From: Rotaria sp. Silwood1
Taxonomy: Eukaryota > Rotifera > Eurotatoria > Philodinida > Philodinidae
DNA length: 64,000 nt
Reading direction: 5' to 3'
Assembly: GCA_905250075.1 (NCBI GenBank)
Contig: CAJNOP010000143.1
Location: 62,001-126,000, forward strand
Shown piece by piece: positions 12,079 through 22,628 of this stretch. The notes below the pieces were generated by a model. That model saw only the letters and a program-made list of their open reading frames with translations, made no database searches and was not told the DNA's origin. Every line of letters starts with the position of its first letter. The first letter of the stretch is position 1. The position numbers and the translations under genes are program-made.

Positions 12079-12422
12079 ATGTGTCGCTGCTATAGTCGTG
12101 ATTTTAAGGTCAAGCTTCTTATTTAACACATACCAAATATACCACAATATAACAGTCTTCTTTTTTACAGCGGTCAACATCATCATCACCACCATCATAT
12201 GCCGTTGCTCCAGAGACAATAACATATGCGGCGATGATTTTACTCCTTCAATCGCCACAACTGACCGACGCTCAATTCCGTGACCTATCGGTCATAGTCC
12301 TGCAAAAAGCAGCTGAAAAACAGGCATCAGCAACATCAGCTCTTGATCGCCCACCAACTCCATCTGCACGACCACTATCAGAACTATCGTCAACAGCTTC
12401 ATTAGCACCTTCACCATCATAA
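12079..12422 (+). CDS. Possible small two-exon gene, unknown function
   Basis: Exon 12079-12108 (MCRCYSRDFK, donor AAG/GTCAAG) joined in phase to 12171-12422 (acceptor TTTTTTACAG) gives 93 aa. The product is Ser/Pro/Ala-rich with one short helical-looking core (AAMILLLQSPQLTDAQFRDL). Its GC content is well above the surroundings, and the AT-rich intron has clean splice sites. I recognise no family. The second exon could instead be the last exon of a longer gene whose upstream exons I cannot see. Confidence 0.4.
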
Positions 12423-13329
12423 ACAATTGTGGTTGTTCTTGTTGTCGTTTATGTCTTTATTTATGAATAAGGATAAAAAGAAGGAAATTTTTGAATTTAC
12501 TTTCTGTAGCCTTAAAAATAATGAATGAGTGAAAAAAAGGATTCGTATATATTAATGATGAGTAATGATCAATGTCAATATCGAGTAAAAATTTTTTTTT
12601 GAAATTATCTTTTGATGCAAAATTGATTGATTGTGAACTTCTGCCTGTGTTCTACTACTACTATGGAAAACTTTTGATAAAAAAAGTCTATCGGAAAGAT
12701 TCAAATATGTTGTTAAATTCATGAACCATGGGAAACATAAGTCAAAATGCTGACGATTATACTTTTATTATGATCGATTTTTGTTTGTCAATACCGAAAA
12801 TTAGACGAACGAACGATCTTTATCGACAGATACGAAAAATACTTTATTGTATTCGTTTTTCTTTTTTACTTGTCTTGGTTGTCTATATGAGTTACTTACT
12901 ATCGAGAAAAATATGATGTCTTCTACTTAAATGCATTTGTTAAAATTAGGTTATAAAGTCAATCTATAAAATGCATTACATCTCAATGAGTTTTTCTATA
13001 TTGTTGTAGAAACGGTTATGATCTATTGACTGCTCTATCCTATTATTTTCAAATAAAATCATATAACAATAATTATCTTATATATACTAATTGAAGTTTA
13101 TGAAGATGCATATCTTTTGTTCGAATATAGTTAACTATAGAGAAGGTAATTCTTTCGGATTGATCAAACAAAGAACATAACAAAAATCATGGATAAGATT
13201 TATTGCCATGATCAACACGTAATGAATGAGCTTCAAATGCCTCTTTATGTGATAATATATAATTTGTGAAAAATACCTATGAAATTTATTATCGAAACTT
13301 ATTAAGATATTATAGATAGGTTTCAGAGC

Positions 13330-13385
13330 CCCAATCAGACCACTAGGCCTGCCTGTGACAGGCAGGCCAGGCCGCCTGGCCTATC
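13330..13385. repeat. Small GC-rich palindrome, GGCCTGCC family
   Basis: Contains a perfect hairpin GGCCTGCCTGT / ACAGGCAGGCC followed by CAGGCCGCCTGGCC. It stands out sharply from about 70% AT surroundings. It is probably a short interspersed non-autonomous repeat. Confidence 0.5.
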
Positions 13386-15295
13386 TACTTTTTTCTTCGA
13401 TATGAAAAATTTGTCGCATAAATTGAATTTAACTCAAGAAAACAAATTTAGTTGAGTAGTTTTGAAGGATGACATTTAAATATGACGAATTAGATAAATG
13501 CTTGAGAATAAATATTGAAGATAGATATAAACAATGAAATCTACTGTGAATATGAAGAGATTTTCAGCACAAGAGAGGAGCTCAATAGTCGATGAAAACT
13601 TCTCATAGAAAGTCTTTTTTAAGCAAAATTATTAAACAAGAGTTTCGAAAGTGATCGCTGGTAGAATTCGCTCTCTTGCAACTGTTTACACTGTACTTAG
13701 ATCGTTTGAAATAATCAATTAGTGTATTATGTCTGACTGTTGATGATAATCAGGTCTATTTAATTGTCAATATGGTAGTGGACTAAACTAACTTTCATAT
13801 AGCTTGATAAGGATTTTTAAGCTATTCGAAATGTTAAGTGAACATCGGAGAAAAAATGAATGATCAGTAAAAAAAACACCCGAGGGAAACATTTCTCGAG
13901 ACATAATTTGAGTGTCTTTGACTGATATTTGGTAGACATCAATCAGAAGTACAGTTTGGATAGAAACTAAAATCATCTTGAGAATCAGCATTCAACATTA
14001 AGTAGACTAATGAAAATTTTCAATCTTTTTATTGACCTTCTATCGTCGAAAAAAGCACCCAAGTATCCATCAAGATTAAATCCAAATATGAATCGCATCA
14101 AAAAGTAGTTTCACTAATGGAAAAGAATTCTAAGGCTGCACAATGACACTAGAACAAAAAACAGCATTCGTGTAAGCATCAGAAACACGCTTAGCGAGTT
14201 TCATTTTTTTTTGACTTAATCCTGGAGAGAATGGATGACGTTTCAACGAGAAAAGGACGATAAAAATATTCAAAATTGGCATAAGTCTACTCAATGTTAA
14301 ATACTGATTCATAAGATGATTTTAGTTTTTACCTAAGCTGTACTTCTGGTTGAAATCTATCAAATACTAGTCCAGACAACTGAAAGTCATATCTGAAGAA
14401 TTATCTTTTCGACGTTTTTTTATCATTTCAGAGTGCTTAAAAATCACTGTCAACTGTTTAAAAACTAGCTTGATCGATCACTATAACGATAGTTAAATAG
14501 ATCAAATTATTATCGACGATGGGATACAGTATGTTTATTAACTATTTCAAACCATATGAGTACAGAGTTAATACGGGCATTAGGGCTAATTCTGCCAGTG
14601 ATCACTTTCGAACTCGTCGTGTAATAGTTATGCACAGAAAAAAAAGTAAAATCTTAGTAGGGAGTCTATTTCCTCACATGTTGAATCATCTTTTCCACAT
14701 TTACCATTACTTGTTCTGGACCAGTTTTTAAACCACAGTTAATTTAGCTGACGTTGAACGGTCTATTTTTGTTTTAGATTTGTCTGTCAGATTTTTCGAA
14801 AATATTTTTGAAGAAAAAAACAGATTGTTTTTCTCAATATTAATGTGTGTCTGTTTCTTTATTTGCCTCGACACTTATATTTTTCACTTCATATTAAATG
14901 TAGAGTAAAATTTTACACCATGAACGTCTCTACAATGTGAACATCTCATTATAGTGAATAATCTGAATTCACGCTGACCCATTTTTGTTCAGAAGTCAAT
15001 CATTTCTTAGTGAAAGCTTCCTGATAATGACATATGAATGCTTTTTTTCTGACTTTGAACAACTTGAAAAAAGTTTCCTGTGGTCAACTTTATTTTATTC
15101 TACTCCTTTCCTATGTCATCTGTTGCACAGATAAGAGAGAATCATCTCTGTATAGTGAACATTTTTAAATATTTTCTTGAATATTGACATCAGAAAATTT
15201 TTACTTGTGTCATCTAAACTGATTCCATTAACTTGCTGGACTTTCTATGAAGACTAATACTTAATTATATCATATTAGTATAATTATGTTGGCTT

Positions 15296-15405
15296 ACTTG
15301 CTAGGTAGGCCGAAGAAAATGATAGGCAGGCCGAAGAAAATGATAGGCAGGCCAGCCTTGCAAAACGTGGGCCTGGTTGGACCTCTGATAGGTCTATCGT
15401 TGATC
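15296..15405. repeat. Small GC-rich repeat with a 21-bp tandem duplication
   Basis: AGGCAGGCCGAAGAAAATGAT is present about twice in tandem, followed by AGGCAGGCC and GTGGGCCTGG. It shares the GGCAGGCC core with the repeat at 13.3 kb. Confidence 0.5.
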
Positions 15406-17064
15406 AACTTGTTTTAATTGATTGTGAATTGGATATTTTGTTCTTAGAGAAACAACAGTAACTGATATGCATCTTTTTAAATATGAATATTATCCTTGAT
15501 GCTATTATTCAATCCGGCATTGATACATTATTAATATTTATTTGTTCTTAATAGAATACTCAGATGGCTCAGCTAATATAAACATGATAATGATGCTTGT
15601 CCGTATCTAAATATATATTCTAGTTGTTTTTCTCATCATTGACTCATCCGTTGTCTTTTATGTGATGAATGGTAAAATGGAATTGAGTTGAATTTTCTTA
15701 AACATTTCTATGGTTATCTTAATCAGTAAATTATTGAACTCAATGAAGAACGATCTATCTCAATTTGATAACATTTTGATAATATTATGCATGACAATGT
15801 TTACATCGATTTTGTAATCGATGCATTTATCTATGCTAACCGATGAAGCATGAGATGATTTTTTTAAAAATTTTGTTAGTTCTGAGAAATGTTTTAAATG
15901 AAAATTGTAGAAAATGATCATAGACAACCTAACAATAAAGATAACTAGACAAGAACCGTTCTGGATGTCGAAAATTTTCAAAAGATTACCATCGATTTTA
16001 ATATCCTGGTAGCTGCTCAGTCGATTGTCTTACAAACAACCGAGGGAAAAGTCGATTTCATCATTTTATTCATTTGGAATAATATCTAAAATGATTGTGA
16101 CTACTCGAATGAGGAGGAACAAATGATCGTTATCTTCCGAAGTAACTAATAATGGGAAAATCATGAACTTTGATTCATTGATCAAGCAATAACTATTTGA
16201 ATAAATCGCGATTTTTTATAAGGTTTGATCAAAAATATTCATGATTGACGAACTGAAATCTGAATTCGATAATGTTTATTAAATGTCCCAAAAAAGATTT
16301 CATTACACCAATAAATCAAGTAAACAAATTCGAGAAACTAATTACAAATTTGAATTGATTGAGTCTGGCCAAAAACCTTTCATAACACTATATAATATGT
16401 AAATTATTTGGAAAAATAGTCTTTCATTGATAATCTCATAAGTTATTGCTTACTGGCAACTTATCGGTTGTAATATTAACTATTAAGATTGGCTAGAACA
16501 TTTTTCTGTATTATTCAAACAGAAAAAAAGACTGATTTCAAGTAATTGAATTGATTTATGAGATTGACTACCTTTGCGAATGATTGAATGCACAAAAACA
16601 AAAGATCTCTTCGAAACAACACTCGATAACTCGATATTTTATATTATAGAAATTCAATTAAAAAATCATTGTGAAAAACAACAAATTTTTCTTACTTTCT
16701 AAAAGAATAGATGTAAGAAGCAAAACAATTCCCATTATTCTTATAAGTAGAAGTATAGACCAAGATTGAATTTAAAAAAACGAAAAAAAATAAGAAAAAT
16801 AATTGTTCTGATAAGATATATTCATCAATGAATAAAAAAGATCTTTTCATGTTACTATTGATAAAAATAATTTGTATAATTAATTGAATATTTCAATGAA
16901 AATAATTATTTTATGAAATAAATGTGAATGATACTAACAAATTATATATATTTTAACAATTCGAAAATATTGTTTAAAAGAATTTCTTTATATAAAATTC
17001 TTCTTTTTATTTATTTTCGAAGAAAAAAAATTTAATGATATAAAACGAAACGAAATAAATCATT

Positions 17065-19200
17065 GAATATCTTCATTATTTTCTTGTTGTTGAATCGACA
17101 ATGGTTTCATATATCCATTTCGGATAAACACTTTTATAGAGATTCATAAATACAGTATCTTGTGAATTAAATATTCCATCAAATAGATATTTCATATGAC
17201 CATGTGTACCTTTATATTAAAATAAATCTTATCTTTATATTTAATTAATAAATAACAATACAGAATTAAAAAAACATATATCGAGTAACAGATAATCTTT
17301 TATGAATTTTAAATGGATGTCCACTTAATACTAGTCTTTTCAATATAATACGATCATGATTAAATGAAAGAAGAGAACCAGTTGCTACTAATTCTTGACG
17401 ACCTTTATTTGAAAAAAAGAAAAATTAAGTTTTTTTTTAATTTAAAAGATCGAATAAAATATCATCAGGAAATTGTTTAAATGCCAAAACTGATGCAGGT
17501 AGATATGTTATTAAACCAAAACATGTTGAAAAAGAGTTTGTCGTAGCCGAAAATATCTTTCACACTAATTTAAAATATTCTTATCTCTATTAATTATTAT
17601 AATAATCAATTAGTAACCAACTTTATGTTTATCTCAATTTGAATGTTGAGAATAAATCGGTGAACTTGAAAAACGACGAAAACCAACATGAAATATAAGA
17701 CGTTCATAAAATTTGTTCTTTGATCAGAAACGAACTCATTTAGAAAAAAAGCAATTTATTATTTGTTGACGAATGATGATAGGTCACCATCAAAAACACT
17801 TTTTTTTTCTTTTCAATTCTGATCAACAACATTATTCAACATATTTGCATTTAAGAATAAAATCAATTTTTTTCAGAAATCTACAATTATCTATTTATCG
17901 TAGAATATTTAGATTTTAGTCATTAATTCGAGAATATTATCAATCTGCTAAACTTGTTCGAAATTTAGTTGGAGAAGACGATCGCAACTACTTTTAACAA
18001 ATCTTATTGAAAATAATCGGATAGATTATCTTTTACGAGTATTCGCACTTAATTAGAGATAAACAACGTTAGATTTTAGATTTTGGTAAATAGAGACGAC
18101 CGTAGTTCTGCTGAGAAAAATCGATAAAGAATTGTCAAGCAAAGAACAATCACGCCGTATTTCTTCTCTCTTTATCTGACACTCAGATAAAACTTCGATG
18201 ATTAATAAATATCAATGATGACAAAACAAATTCATTGTCAACATTATTAAATATTTGTTTCTTTTTTATGAAAATCTATTCAAAATAAATTTAAACATAA
18301 AACCAACTCTAGAAGAATAGGAAAAAGCACAAAGGTATATTTCTATATGATATGCACATAATCATTTTTTAAGGATAATTTTTAAAAAATTCTTCAATAA
18401 AATCTCTTGATGAATTAAGTGATTGATGAAACTAGATATATACATATATTTAAAAAGAAACAGTTTAACCAGAGCACGATCTTGTTTATGTTGATTATAT
18501 TCTTGTTCACTTTCAATTTGTTTAATCATAGCACGAAAATTAGGAAATTGATAAATTCTTCTATAATCATATTGGTAAATTTTCTTTTGGATCCCATTTT
18601 GTTGTTTGAAAACCTTTTTAACCTCGATATCTTTATCAGAACAATACAATAAAATTAGATAAATATAAAAAAATATAAAAACATGAAATACTTTTGAAAT
18701 CTAACACGAGCCGAAACATCCTTTGGTGTATCAACTCCACCAGGAAATTATTCATCTAATTTAGCTGCTTTCAATTTTTTTAAACTAAATTGAATATTTT
18801 AATTAAAATAAATATAATCAGATATATAAAACAAACGTTTGTTTATCTTCTTCTAAATCTGTTTTTTCATCATAATTATTTCGATTTCTTCTTCATCTTC
18901 AGAATGTTCTTGTTGATCAACTTTAATTGATTGTAGATCATCACCATAATCAGTCATCATTTCTTGATGATCTTTATCAAAATCCTAATATATTGAAAAG
19001 GATTTAATATTAAAAAAAAAGTAAACATTTTGTTGCTTGAGAGACGGATTACCTTCATCCTCAGAAATAATTCATGCAGTTTGATATGAGAAGCCCCTTT
19101 AGGTACACATTTTTTTAATTGATGTTCAGATTGTTGAATATCTTGTCTAGTTGGCCATGTTTGCTCTTGATCCCCTTCAGAGAAGCTGTGTAATAGGGTA
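17065..19200 (-). pseudogene. TSR1: Decayed TSR1 (pre-40S ribosome biogenesis factor)
   Basis: The reverse strand carries an ordered series of TSR1 segments: EQTWPTRQDIQQSEHQL and CVPKGAS near 19,150; an acidic block near 18,900; FPGGVDTPKDVSARVRFQKY near 18,720; DYRRIYQFPNF near 18,550; LIFHVGFRRFSSSPIYSQH near 17,680; LPASVLAFKQF near 17,490; [14 protein letters not shown] near 17,320; and GTHGHMKYLFDG, VFMNLYKSVYPKW near 17,150. TSR1 is a GTPase-like assembly factor of the small ribosomal subunit. In this copy a TAA precedes FPGG, another stop follows SQHSN, several conserved blocks are missing (for example between HKRLSVTR and GTHGHM), and no N-terminal GTPase-like part is seen. Remnant introns show it was copied or left behind as genomic DNA. 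Confidence 0.82.
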
Positions 19201-20068
19201 ATTTGGAACAAGAACAATTAGAAGAATAAGTGAATCGTTTGAATACCAAGAAATATACTAAAGCGAAATATTTTGAAATGAGTACCTCAGAGATTCAGAC
19301 ATTGATAATGAACAATGCTTCAGAATAGAGTGATTTTAATATGCTATAAAGGACAAAAGTATCTGTTCCAATAAAATGGCTGCAATAATTTGCTGAGAAG
19401 AAAAGATTAAAGTCTTTCTGTTTACGTCCTATAAACATGGGCCTATTAAACCTAGTTATTACTATGAAATGAGAATGATACAATAATTCTCCCATAGCCC
19501 TAGTGTCAGCTTTTCTCAATAGACATCAGTTAATTAACTTTCAATTTTCAATCGGTGAAAAAATCTTCACTTTAATTTCGAAGACTAATAGACAAGTTTG
19601 TACGACTTCGATAACTAAAATTATTGGTGATTTATCAAAAGTCTTTTTTTCGGCAAAATTATGACTATTGAGAAAGAATGAGTATAGGATTTAGAGCAAC
19701 GTTATTGTCGATAGTCATACCTTCATTACTTAGATTGTGATTTATTCTATTGAGACAATTACTTAATGGAAGGAAAACATAGATAGTTAGCACATTCTTC
19801 TCATCGACAACATAAACTTTGAAAATATTCGTTGCACAAGATGCTATAATGTTTTGTTATGCTGAGAATTCATTAAATTGAAATATTTGATTGGGCGCAT
19901 CTCCATGATCAGCTTCGCACAGCATCTTGATTTATTGATAAGTAAAATAATTGTATGAGTTTGTTTTTGTTTAGAAAGATATCTTTTCGTACCAACTCCA
20001 ACAAAAGTTACATTTGTTAAACTCCATTTTTCAACGTCGGTAAAGTTAGCACCATATTCGCCATTTTC
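19201..20068 (-). other. Mostly non-coding; weak decayed coding signal on minus strand
   Basis: Between about 19,800 and 20,040 the reverse strand reads GEYGANFTDVEKWSLTNVTF, VGVGTKRYLSKQ and, interrupted by a stop, IIASCATNIFKVYVVDE. The last piece resembles a WD40-type strand (an -IIASC- then -KVYVVD- pattern). I cannot name a family, and no intact exon chain is visible. The remainder shows nothing. Confidence 0.25.
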
Positions 20069-20576
20069 TGTCCGGATTCACTATCTTACCTGAGTTGTGT
20101 CTCATATTCGTGAGTTAGATCCAGAATTTTATGCCGAATCCAATGGTACCACTTTCAAGGGGGTCATCGGGCAAAAAAACTCCTTACCCCCTAAATACTG
20201 GTTTTTCAACCCATTCTGTCCAGTAATCCCTGTCCGGATTCGCTATCTTACCTGAGTTGGGTCTCATATTCATGAGTTAGATCCAGAATATTATGCTGAA
20301 TCCAATGGTACCACTTTCAAGGGGGGCCATCGGGCAAAAAACCCCCCCTTATCCTCCAAATACTGGTTTTTCAATCCGTTCTGCCCAGTAATCCATGTCC
20401 GGATTCACTATCTTACCTGAGTTGAGTCTCATATCCATGGGCTAGATATAGAATTTAATGCTGAATCGAATGATACCACTTTCAAGGGGGGGGGGGGGGG
20501 TCATCGGGCAAAAAACCCCTCTTACCCCCAAATACTGGTTTTTTGAACCCATTCTGCCCAGTAATACCTGTCCGGA
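20069..20576 (+). repeat. ~165-bp satellite, three tandem copies plus a truncated fourth
   Basis: Copies begin with TGTCCGGATTC at 20069, 20231 and 20396. A fourth begins TGTCCGGA at 20569 and is cut off by the telomere-like array. Copies share TCTTACCTGAGTTG, GGTACCACTTTCAAGGGGG, CATCGGGCAAAAAA and AAATACTGGTTTTT. Period variation (162, 165, 173) comes mainly from G- and C-run length, including a G15 run at 20486-20500. Confidence 0.88.
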
Positions 20577-21080
20577 GGGTGTGGGTGGATGTGGGGGTGT
20601 GGGGGTGTGGGTGTGGGTGTGACTGCGGGTGGGGGTGTGGGTGTAGGATGAATAAAAGCAATACCCACATCGACACCCACACCCACCCACACCCACACCC
20701 ATCCACACCGACATCCACACCCACACCCACACTCACACACCCACACCTACACACTCACACCCACACCCACCCACATACCCACATCCACACGCACACCCAC
20801 CCACACTCACACCCACCCACACATGCACACCCACACCCACCCACACGCACACTCACACCCGCACCCACCCACACTCACACCCACCCACACCCCCACACCC
20901 ACCCACACCCCCACACCCACACACACACACTCACACCCGCACCCACCCACACCCACACTCACACCCACACCCACCCACACCCACACCCCCACACCCACAC
21001 CCCCACACACACTCACACCCGCACCAATACACCCACACCCACGCCCACACGCCCACACCCACACCCCCCACACCCCCACA
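20577..21080. repeat. Large telomere-like head-to-head array (GT-rich arm, CA-rich arm)
   Basis: A short G-strand arm (about 20577-20645, GGGTGTGGGTG variants), a spacer of about 18 nt (AGGATGAATAAAAGCAAT), then about 415 bp of degenerate CCCACA repeats (CACCCACACCCACAC, with CCCACACTCACA variants). Long open frames exist in several registers on both strands (His/Thr/Pro or Val/Gly/Cys/Trp) but are pure repeat artefacts. The array directly follows the truncated 165-bp satellite copy. Confidence 0.88.
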
Positions 21081-21285
21081 CTGATATAAAAATCGTATAT
21101 TTGTAGAGCACATATCTTCCTTTAGGTTGTTTAGGTGCACTTTCATTTCTTCGACTCAATCGTTCCAAAAAGTTCTAATTCACTCATATATACACATATC
21201 TATATTATAATGTACAAGTGTTTTTCAGTTCTCCGGGAACTTTCATATGATTGGTCACAGAACGAAAAAAAAGGATATATACATA

Positions 21286-21864
21286 CAGGGTGATTGAAAA
21301 GTAACTCCCTATTTTAAATTCTTTGTTATTCTCAAATGACAAAAGATATCATAACGATTATCTCATTGTTTTGAAGCATGTGTCATACCATTTTATAGTA
21401 GATGAAACAAGCCGATTGATCATTTGACTATCTAAGATCAAGCACGAATTTCATCTCGAGAATGTCTGAAAATAACTCATTATTTTGAATACTGGTATTT
21501 CCTTATATAAGAACAGATACTATAATAACCACAGAAGTGTACGGATAATAGAGGAACCTATGTAGAAATTTGAGACATTATATGTTATTGTATTATGCAT
21601 TGTTCAAAATAGTACAAAAATTTGTTATAGTATTTGTTGTCGTATAAGAACAATAAATTATTCAAAATAATAAGTTATTTTCAGACATTCTCGAGATGAA
21701 ATTCGTGCTTGATCTTAGATAGTCAAATGATCAATCGGCTTGTTTCATCTACTATAAAATGGTATGACACATGCTTCAAAACAATAAAATAATCGTTATG
21801 ATATCTTTTGTCATTTGCGAATAACAAAGAATTTAAAATAGGGAGTTACTTTTCAATCACCCTG
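21286..21864. mobile_element. Tc1/mariner-type MITE with ~200-bp terminal inverted repeats
   Basis: The 579-bp element begins CAGGGTGATTGAAAAGTAAC and ends with its reverse complement, flanked by TA on both sides (21284-21285 and 21865-21866). The left arm (to about 21490) and right arm (from about 21660) are nearly identical inverted copies; the few differences include CTC versus CGC in the TTGTTATTC.CAAATGAC block. The centre, about 170 bp, has no transposase. Very similar arms imply recent insertion or arm homogenisation. Confidence 0.9.
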
Positions 21865-22037
21865 TATATATATATACGTCGTATATGTTCATTCATTATG
21901 TATAGATATACGTCGTATATGTCCATTCATTATGCATATATATGTCAGTCATCTATATTATATTTTTCATTCAGGAACTTCTTATGTAAATTAAATCAAT
22001 TTCTCCAATAATATTAATTTTTTCCGATAATATTAAA

Positions 22038-22519
22038 GTTCAACCAAGGGGGGAAAAGGCGAGACTCCCGTACTCCCGCAATACAATGGGAGTACAGTGG
22101 ATATACAGTGGAGGTACAAAGGAGAACAGTGGGGATACAGGATAGTACAGGGGAGTACAGTGGAAGTACAGGATAGTACAGTGGAGGTACATGGGAGCAC
22201 AGTGGAGGTACATGCGAGCACAGGGGAGTACATTGGAAGTACAAGGAAGCACAGCGAAGGTACAGGATAGTACAGGGAAGTGCAGTGGAGGTACATGGGA
22301 GCACATTGAAGGTACAGGATAGTACAGTGGAAGTACAGGATAGTACAGTGGAAGTACAGGAGAGCGCAGTGGAGGTACAGGGAGGCGCAGTGGAGGTACA
22401 GGGGAGTACAGTGGAAGTACAGGGGAGCACAGAGGAGGTACAGGGGGTACAGTGGAAGAACAGGATAGTACAGTGGGAGTACGCACTTCAGGAGTCCCGC
22501 TTTTTCCCTTGAGTTCAAC
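22038..22519. mobile_element. Minisatellite enclosed by inverted repeats (putative non-autonomous element)
   Basis: The core (about 22080-22485) is a run of 10-20 bp units built from AGTACAGTGGAGGTACAGG variants. The ends are imperfect inverted repeats: GTTCAACCAAGGGGGGAAAA...GACTCCCGTACTCCC on the left and the complement of GGGAGTAC...GAGTCCCGC...TTGAGTTCAAC on the right. Open frames of 138-161 codons (Pro/Leu/Tyr/Cys-rich) occur in all three reverse frames and reflect the repeat. I find no unequivocal target duplication. Confidence 0.7.
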
Positions 22520-22628
22520 CCTTCACAGGGGCCTCTAGTATATATATAATCTTGAACTCATTTCGTTTAAATTCGAACTAAACCTATCAATAAATGATAA
22601 TTTTAGATCTAACAATTTTAACGTTGTG

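Larger units (their letters stand above)
12423..17060. other. Long gene-poor stretch
   Basis: About 4.6 kb with frequent stops, no recognisable exon and no RNA gene. It holds two small GC-rich repeats annotated separately. Local open frames of 60-75 codons have no family resemblance and no splice context. Confidence 0.5.

Noticed and set aside
20442-21146. Several long open frames on both strands (His/Thr/Pro-rich, Val/Gly/Cys/Trp-rich)
   Set aside because: They are translations of the CCCACA/TGTGGG array in every register. No family signal and no splice context.
22014-22518. Pro/Leu/Tyr/Cys-rich open frames of 138-161 codons on the minus strand
   Set aside because: Open in all three frames because the minisatellite lacks stop triplets. 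Not a gene.
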